Of a stretch of 64,000 bases of DNA, positions 62,572-64,000 are shown one piece after another. The stretch lies in assembly GCA_002914805.1 (NCBI GenBank), contig JXTB01000019.1, forward strand, positions 50,625 to 114,624. Reading direction: 5' to 3'. Made by a program: the position numbers and the translations under genes. Position 1 is the first letter of the stretch; the number at the start of each line of letters is the position of its first letter. The stretch comes from Parasponia andersonii. Its lineage: Eukaryota > Streptophyta > Magnoliopsida > Rosales > Cannabaceae. The notes beneath the pieces are model-generated. The model did not search any database. It saw only the letters and a list, made by a program, of their open reading frames with translations, and was not told the origin of the DNA.

Positions 62572-64000
62572 GTGGCTGAAGAACATACGGCATCTTTATT
62601 AATCTTTAATGGAAATGTAAAAAAAAAAAAAGAAAGAGAGAGAAAAATCAGTTACTACGTAAATACATAAAAAGAAATTAGAACTTTCTCTAGTTATTAT
62701 TTCTTATTCTCTTTAATTTTCTTTTCCTTAGATTTCTTTTCCACTCATTTCAGTTAGAGTAAGTATGGCCTTAATTTATAGTACTTAATTCTCGAAGCCT
62801 TATAATGGACTGGATCGACCGTAATGGACTATGGTAGTACAAAGACAGACTGGAAAATTAGGTTCTGATGCACTTCATGAGGCTAACTATTATACTTACG
62901 AATGTCTTTTTATGTTTTTTTTTTCTCATTTGTTTTTATAAGTATATTTTTATATCGTAAGCTGACTATTTATTCATTTTATACATTATATTTTTGCTAT
63001 TATCAATATTAATGTTCAGATTTAAAACTTCTAACCAATTTATCTTCTCTTGATTAAATACTAATTTTGACTACTAAGTTTATCAAAATATTATTTTAAA
63101 TTTTAAGCATATATATTTAAAAAGTAATTCAAATTTAACATTATAAAATTTAATGACTAAATTTATTAATATTAAATTTTGATATAAATTTATTACATGT
63201 TCTAAATTAAAAAAAATGTTATTGATAACCAAATAGTAAGTTATAAACTAAACAAATAATCAAAATTTAAGATATAGAAATATAATTATCATTTATTTTA
63301 GTAAGATTTTTATTTTATGTAACGTTTCAATTTTGCGCCAAATTTTCCCCTCGACTAGTCGAGGTTTGTCTATTCGTTGAGTTCTGTCTACAGATTAGTT
63401 GAGTTTTTTTTATATATTTGTTGACATTTGTTTATTGACTTGTTTTAATACCATATATAACATGGATAATGTGACACAAAATTCCATACTTCAAGATTTA
63501 TTTAATTTGCGCTGTATAATATAATTTTAATTTTAGAACTACAATCTAATTATAAAAGTTTCCCTACTAAGACTTATTGTTGGGTTTAATGTGAGATTAA
63601 ATATGAGATAAAGAAAATAACATTGTAAAAATATATGGGACCAAGAAAAATATGTCTATAACAGATGCGGGTCTAACTTTTACTGGGAATAAGAAATAAA
63701 AAGGTTAAAAAGTAAACGGGGTCTACATTCATAGAGAGTGAAAAAGTACGGATGAAATTATTTTAACATGTACGCATGGAATAAAATGGTCCAATCAAAA
63801 ATTACTATTTAGCTATTTCTCCTTACATTTATAGCAGTAAATATGTGACTAGTCTAAAGTACTCCAGCCTCATCCTTTGTCGTGCCCACAAAACACGCCC
63901 CTCGCCTCTTTATCGTTTTCAAACTTTTGCTTTTAGTTTGTCCTTTCTTTTTTTGCTTTTTTCTTTTGTTTTTTTCTTTCTTCTTCTTGTTCTTCTAACT
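61988..64000. other. AT-rich interval to the window end, no gene seen
   Basis: It contains a (TA)n tract at 62536-62569 and long A/T-rich stretches. From about 63860 the plus strand turns C- and T-rich (CCCACAAAACACGCCCCTCG, then T/C runs), which could be the leader of a gene starting beyond the window, but nothing coding is visible. Confidence 0.5.

Overview
The window is nuclear DNA from a seed plant, most likely a eudicot. It is AT-rich and dominated by plant LTR retrotransposons (Ty1/copia and Ty3/gypsy) whose primer sites resemble the initiator-Met tRNA type. It also holds CACTA-like and MITE-like DNA elements and long (TA)n tracts. The only convincing host genes belong to the dirigent family, a land-plant family. 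I cannot name the species.

Host genes: there are six dirigent-derived loci, all on the minus strand. Two look intact (37818-38411 and 61272-61880). Both encode secreted proteins of about 200 residues that resemble DIR22-like (DIR-b/d) dirigents. Four are broken: 982-1565 (cut by an LTR and carrying an unexplained insert in its signal-peptide codons), 37364-37655 (a 3' remnant next to an intact gene), 40206-40744 (a retrotransposon inserted immediately upstream of its start codon) and 50790-51037 (a 5' remnant). The same orientation and shared 5' leader suggest an old tandem array that mobile DNA has expanded and taken apart.

Layout: 1-981, an LTR running off the window edge. 982-1565, dirigent pseudogene. 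1813-5529, decayed CACTA-like element. 6962-14161, Ty1/copia element (minus) with a foreign 1.8 kb solo LTR inside it. 14928-20660, Ty3/gypsy element. 20957-21275, small CACTA-type MITE. 24806-27156, old solo LTR of the same family as the next element. 27571-36475, Ty3/gypsy Tekay-like chromovirus with 1.77 kb LTRs, containing an exact 546 bp duplication around an N that looks like an assembly seam. 37364-40744, dirigent cluster. 40745-50411, Ty1/copia element with a complete-length Ty3/gypsy element (44687-49837) nested in it. 50790-51037, dirigent remnant. 51418-57645, MITE pair in inverted orientation, a second CACTA-like element and dispersed repeats. 57646-58328, possible hAT-like element. 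61272-61880, intact dirigent gene. 61988-64000, AT-rich DNA with no gene seen.

All the retroelements are broken fossils with many interruptions. Target-site duplications recovered by eye support most of their boundaries: ATATC, GCTTT, ATAGT, GCCAT and, less securely, ATTA and CAAAG. No RNA gene, CRISPR array or bacterial-type feature was seen. I found no clearly new biological system. The most informative structures are the dismantled dirigent array, the start-codon-proximal copia insertion, the unexplained insert at 1235-1519 and the inverted MITE palindrome.
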